A stretch of DNA of 64,000 bases from Cohnella fermenti (GTDB taxonomy: Bacteria > Bacillota > Bacilli > Paenibacillales > Paenibacillaceae), in assembly GCF_004801405.1 (NCBI RefSeq), contig NZ_SSOB01000044.1, positions 1 through 64,000 on the forward strand, in the 5' to 3' direction. The notes under the pieces were generated by a model. The model was not told the origin of the DNA. It was given only the letters and a program-made list of their open reading frames with translations, and did no database searches. Shown here piece after piece: positions 60,961-64,000 of this stretch (position 1 is its first letter; each line of letters begins with the position of its first letter). A program made the position numbers and the translations under genes.

Positions 60961-60975
60961 GTTATATTTTATAAC
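60961..60975 (+). promoter_or_regulatory. LysR-type operator between regulator and isochorismatase gene
   Basis: GTTATATTTTATAAC has six-base arms GTTATA/TATAAC and fits T-N11-A. It lies 18 bases upstream of the LysR start and about 104 bases before the hydrolase start. TGTTATATTT is shared with the amidase promoter region. Confidence 0.6.
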
Positions 60976-61078
60976 ACCTGAACACAGATGAGTAGTCATT
61001 GCGGCTACAAACTCCACAAACATATCTTGGTATGCCACAATTATTCCCATTAATGATGAATCGAACGGAGGAATAGCC

Positions 61079-61699
61079 ATGAACGCTTGGCTGAACACAA
61101 CCGATGCGGCACTCGTTATTATTGACATGCAGAACGACTTCTGCCACGAAGAAGGAGCCTCCGCGAAGAGCGGCATTGCCGACATCGCCGCCTTCCAGGC
61201 TTGCGTGCCGGCAATCGAGACGCTGATCTCCTCGGCCCGCGCGGCCGGAGTTCCCGTCGTGTTCGTCTACATGACGCTGGATGGCACGACGAAGTCCGAA
61301 GCATGGCTGAATAAATTCGGCACGAACACCTCCATTATCGAGAAGGGAAGCTGGGGAGCGGAGTTCTACAAGCTGTTCCCGCAGGAAGGCGACGCCGTCG
61401 TCGAGAAGCACCGCTTCAGCGCGTTCATCGGCACCGACCTCGATCTGATCCTGCGCTCCATGAAGCGCAAGTCGATCGTGCTCACCGGCGTGCTGACGAA
61501 CGTATGCGTCGAATCGACGGCCCGGGACGGCTTTATGCTCGACTACAACGTGACGATGGTCGCCGACGCCGTTGCCGGCTCGAGCCCGGCCGCCCACCAA
61601 GCGACGCTGGATAACTTCGCAGCCGTGTTCGGCCAGGCGCTGAAGACGGATGAAGTCTCGTCCTTCTGGAGATCGGCGGCCCTTCCGCTGGCCAGATAA
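61079..61699 (+). CDS. isochorismatase-family cysteine hydrolase
   Basis: 206 residues. The Asp-Lys-Cys triad is present: Asp in ALVIIDMQNDF, Lys in VEKHRFSAFIGTDLDLIL, Cys in LTGVLTNVCVESTARDG. The family includes biuret hydrolase, N-carbamoylsarcosine amidase, ureidoacrylate hydrolase (RutB) and nicotinamidase; metal-site residues of nicotinamidases are not evident. With the nitrilase, amidase and importer nearby, a step in breakdown of a ureido, carbamoyl or amide compound is likely. A CGGAGG site precedes the ATG. Confidence 0.92.
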   Translation: MNAWLNTTDAALVIIDMQNDFCHEEGASAKSGIADIAAFQACVPAIETLISSARAAGVPVVFVYMTLDGTTKSEAWLNKFGTNTSIIEKGSWGAEFYKLFPQEGDAVVEKHRFSAFIGTDLDLILRSMKRKSIVLTGVLTNVCVESTARDGFMLDYNVTMVADAVAGSSPAAHQATLDNFAAVFGQALKTDEVSSFWRSAALPLAR

Positions 61700-61740
61700 G
61701 CCGGATAAGCCGGCTCCTCCGCCTTCCGTGCGCTCCTTGG

Positions 61741-61866
61741 ACTTCCGTTTACTCGCCCAGACTTCCGTTTACTCGCCCAGACTTCCGTTTACTCCCCCGG
61801 AATTCCGTTTACTCCCCCGGAATTCCGTTTACTCCCCCGGAATTCCGTTTACTCCCCCGGAATTCC
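61741..61866. repeat. 20-bp tandem repeat, about six copies
   Basis: Exact 20-bp period: two copies of ACTTCCGTTTACTCGCCCAG, a hybrid, then AATTCCGTTTACTCCCCCGG repeated, ending with AATTCC. Lies between the isochorismatase stop and its terminator. Units fall into two subtypes that change abruptly in the middle. Confidence 0.92.
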
Positions 61867-61878
61867 TCAACGGCAAGA

Positions 61879-61911
61879 AAACCCCGGCCGTCTCGCGACG
61901 TTCCGGGGTTT
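61879..61911 (+). terminator. terminator between isochorismatase gene and convergent exporter
   Basis: AAACCCCGG (61879-61887) pairs with CCGGGGTTT (61903-61911), loop of 15, followed by CCTTATTTCC. It may serve both strands. Confidence 0.75.
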
Positions 61912-61971
61912 CCTTATTTCCGTTGCATTCGTTATTGCGGTTCTTGTCAGGGTTCCCGACCATTCACACAC

Positions 61972-64000
61972 TCACACGCTCACCGCGGGAGAGAACGTTC
62001 CTCCGGCTTCCCCGGTTTCTCCGGTTCCTCCCGCTCCCCCTGCCCCGCCTTGCTGCAACTGGTACATTCCGTAGTATTTGCCCTGCACCGCCATCAGCTC
62101 GTCGTGGTTGCCCCGTTCGACGATCTCGCCGTGATCGAGCACAAGAATCTGATCGGCCTGGCGGATCGTCGACAGCCGATGCGCGATGACGAACGTCGTG
62201 CGCCCCTTCTTCAGGACGTCGAGCGCCGCCTGGATGATCGCCTCGGTCTCGGTATCGATGCTGGCCGTCGCTTCGTCGAGAATGAGGATCGCCGGGTCGT
62301 AGGCGAGCGCCCGCGCGAAGGAGATGAGCTGGCGCTGGCCTGCGGACAGCGTGCTCCCCTTCTCGATGACCGGCTCGTCGATGCCGTGGGGCAGGCTCTG
62401 GAACATGTCGTACGCACCGACATCCTTCAGCGCCTTCACGACCTTCTCGCGGCCGATCGCCGGATTGTCCAGGCTGACGTTCGAAGCGATCGTGCCGGTG
62501 AACAAGAACGGGTCCTGCAGCACGATGCCCATATGCTGGCGCAGCAGTTGCTTCGGCGTCTCGCGGATGTCCGTTCCGTCGACGGAGATCGATCCCTTCT
62601 CGATGTCGTAGAAGCGGAACAGCAGGTTCAGAATCGAGCTCTTGCCCGAGCCGGTATGGCCGACGAGAGCGACGGTCTGCCCTTGCTTCGCTTCGAACGA
62701 GATGTTCTTCAGCACGTAATCGCTGCCCTTGTACGCGAACGTCACGTCCCGGAAGACGACTTCGCCCTTGTAGCGATCCAGCTTCTCGGTCGCCACGTCG
62801 ATGCCCGGTTCGTCCATCAGCTCGAACACCCGCTCCGCCGAGATGCGCGCCGTCTCCAGGTTGGACAACTGGTTGACGATACCGACGATCGGCTGGAACA
62901 TCCGGTTCATGTAATCGACGAACGCGTACAGCACCCCGACGGTAATCGCGCTGCCGAGATGGTCGCCCCAGAACAGCCAGATCACAATGATAAAAATAAT
63001 ATTCCGAAGAACGTTCGTCAGGTTGTGCGAGGTGATCGAGTTCAGGCTCAGCATCTTGTTCTGGTAGACGTAGAACTCCTTGTTGTGCCCGTCGAATTCC
63101 TCCATCGTCGCCTTCTGCCGACGGAACGCCTGAATGATCGGCATCCCGTTGATCGACTCGTTGATCATCGCGTTGATGTCGCTGATCTTCGCGCGGATGA
63201 CGCGGTTGTAACGCTCCGCGAACTTGCGGTAGATCGCGATCCAGACGAACAGGATCGGCACGAGCGGCACCGCGATGAGCGCCAGCGTCGGGTTGAGCAG
63301 GAACAGCGCGCCCAGGATCGCCGCCATATAGATCGCCCCGGAGAAGAAGTTCGCCAGGACGGCGACGTACAGCTCGCGGATCGTCTCCGTGTCGTTCGTG
63401 ATCCGCGAGACGATCTTGCCCGCCGGCAGGTTGTCGAAGTATTGCACCGACAGCCGCTGCGAGTGCGCGAACACGTCCTCGCGAAGCCGCTGCACAATCT
63501 TGTTCGCCGACGTCTGCAGCAGCATTCGCTGCCCGTACGTGAACCCCGCCGCGAGCACGAGGAGGCCGACGTAGATGCCGGCGAGCGCCAGCAGGCCCGG
63601 AATCTCCGGCTTGTAGAAGCCGTAGACGTCCTCCTTGCTCAGCTTCGTCACCGCATACGTCGCGGTTGCGCCCTCCTTCGACACGACCGTCATCGTGCCG
63701 CCTTCGACCGAGCGCGTCCCGGTTGCTACCGCATCGCCTTCGTACCAATAGAAGCCGGCACCCGCCTGAAGCACGCGGGCCGGAGCGCCCTTCGCGTCGC
63801 TTGCCGCCAGATGGTGCTCCCGCTTGTAGAACTTGCCGTTATATTCGACCTTCTTGGCACTTGCCTCGTCGACTGCATACCAGGTCTTCTCGATGCCGAG
63901 AATGTTCTGGTCGATCATTCGCTTGGCGATGACCGGTCCGATCAGCTCGACGCTGACCGCAAGCAGCAGGAGAACCAGCGCCAGCACAATCTGCTTCTTG
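61972..64000 (-). CDS. ABC exporter half-transporter, BmrD/YheH-like (5' end outside window)
   Basis: The frame is open to the right edge, so the N-terminus is missing; about 676 residues are visible. Membrane domain with TM1 at the edge, then a roughly 110-residue extracellular insert between TM1 and TM2 (WYAVDEASAKKVEYNGKFYK onward), as in YheH/BmrD and not in most exporters. The ATPase domain has Walker A GHTGSGKSS, signature STLSAGQRQLISFARAL and Walker B AILILDEATASID with the catalytic Glu. Such proteins pair with a second half (BmrC/YheI) for multidrug efflux or sporulation roles; the partner gene would lie right of the window. Confidence 0.92.
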   Translation of the reverse strand, partial: KKQIVLALVLLLLAVSVELIGPVIAKRMIDQNILGIEKTWYAVDEASAKKVEYNGKFYKREHHLAASDAKGAPARVLQAGAGFYWYEGDAVATGTRSVEGGTMTVVSKEGATATYAVTKLSKEDVYGFYKPEIPGLLALAGIYVGLLVLAAGFTYGQRMLLQTSANKIVQRLREDVFAHSQRLSVQYFDNLPAGKIVSRITNDTETIRELYVAVLANFFSGAIYMAAILGALFLLNPTLALIAVPLVPILFVWIAIYRKFAERYNRVIRAKISDINAMINESINGMPIIQAFRRQKATMEEFDGHNKEFYVYQNKMLSLNSITSHNLTNVLRNIIFIIVIWLFWGDHLGSAITVGVLYAFVDYMNRMFQPIVGIVNQLSNLETARISAERVFELMDEPGIDVATEKLDRYKGEVVFRDVTFAYKGSDYVLKNISFEAKQGQTVALVGHTGSGKSSILNLLFRFYDIEKGSISVDGTDIRETPKQLLRQHMGIVLQDPFLFTGTIASNVSLDNPAIGREKVVKALKDVGAYDMFQSLPHGIDEPVIEKGSTLSAGQRQLISFARALAYDPAILILDEATASIDTETEAIIQAALDVLKKGRTTFVIAHRLSTIRQADQILVLDHGEIVERGNHDELMAVQGKYYGMYQLQQGGAGGAGGTGETGEAGGTFSPAVSV

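Overview
The window looks like a chromosome segment from a high-GC, endospore-forming member of the Bacillales, most likely Paenibacillaceae (Paenibacillus or Cohnella type). The evidence is an Lpl/YesN-style sugar transporter with a membrane-bound AraC regulator, Spo0M, YwbE, DUF4180 and DUF4386 proteins, class II aldolase, TopB and many carbohydrate-active enzymes. The genus is an inference. No rRNA, tRNA or CRISPR array was recognised.

Region 1 (1-6804) is accessory DNA and the most interesting part. It carries a C-terminal remnant that resembles DUF927/cassette-helicase proteins, a RadC-like JAMM protein, several small ORFs, a stand-alone serine-recombinase domain whose catalytic serine is replaced by Asn, two tightly coupled large serine recombinases, and a putative abortive-infection membrane protein. 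It stops exactly at the 3' end of rlmH (6805-7284, minus strand). This is the layout and address of staphylococcal SCC elements (cch, ccrA/ccrB, cargo, attachment at the last codons of rlmH). I read it as an SCC-like cassette outside the staphylococci. Its other end lies left of the window.

Region 2 (6805-31965) is mostly ordinary chromosome: rlmH, a VTT membrane protein, beta-carbonic anhydrase, a signal peptidase II, an alpha-L-fucosidase with a divergent AraC regulator, spo0M, fba, thrC, a ThDP enzyme, a GAF-GAF-PAS-GGDEF-EAL protein, topB, ywbE and another AraC regulator. It also contains a small leader-peptide/hairpin transcription unit (14623-14849), a two-gene HTH module behind a perfect 24-bp palindrome (29454-30491), and copies of a roughly 190-bp composite palindromic repeat, one of which is split by a 104-bp tandem array.

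Region 3 (31048-47113) is a polysaccharide-utilisation locus: AraC regulator, two LplB/LplC-type permeases, lipoprotein binding protein, membrane-anchored YesN-like regulator, a pseudo-SGNH/alpha-beta-hydrolase fusion, a 1397-residue secreted PL8 lyase with three C-terminal modules, a GH105 unsaturated uronyl hydrolase and a translationally coupled protein of unknown family. The logic is extracellular lysis, oligosaccharide import, then intracellular removal of unsaturated uronic acid.

Region 4 (47405-61911) starts with a DEAD-box helicase with a long Gly/Ser/Arg/Ala tail. It continues with a cluster for an amide or nitrogen compound: a Dpp-type ABC importer (SBP, two permeases, two ATPases), a nitrilase-family hydrolase, an amidase-signature enzyme with a 55-residue partner, two paralogous LysR regulators and an isochorismatase-family hydrolase. 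A 51-bp x 8 repeat array separates dppD from the rest of the importer. The window closes inside a BmrD/YheH-like ABC exporter half (61972-64000, 5' end missing).
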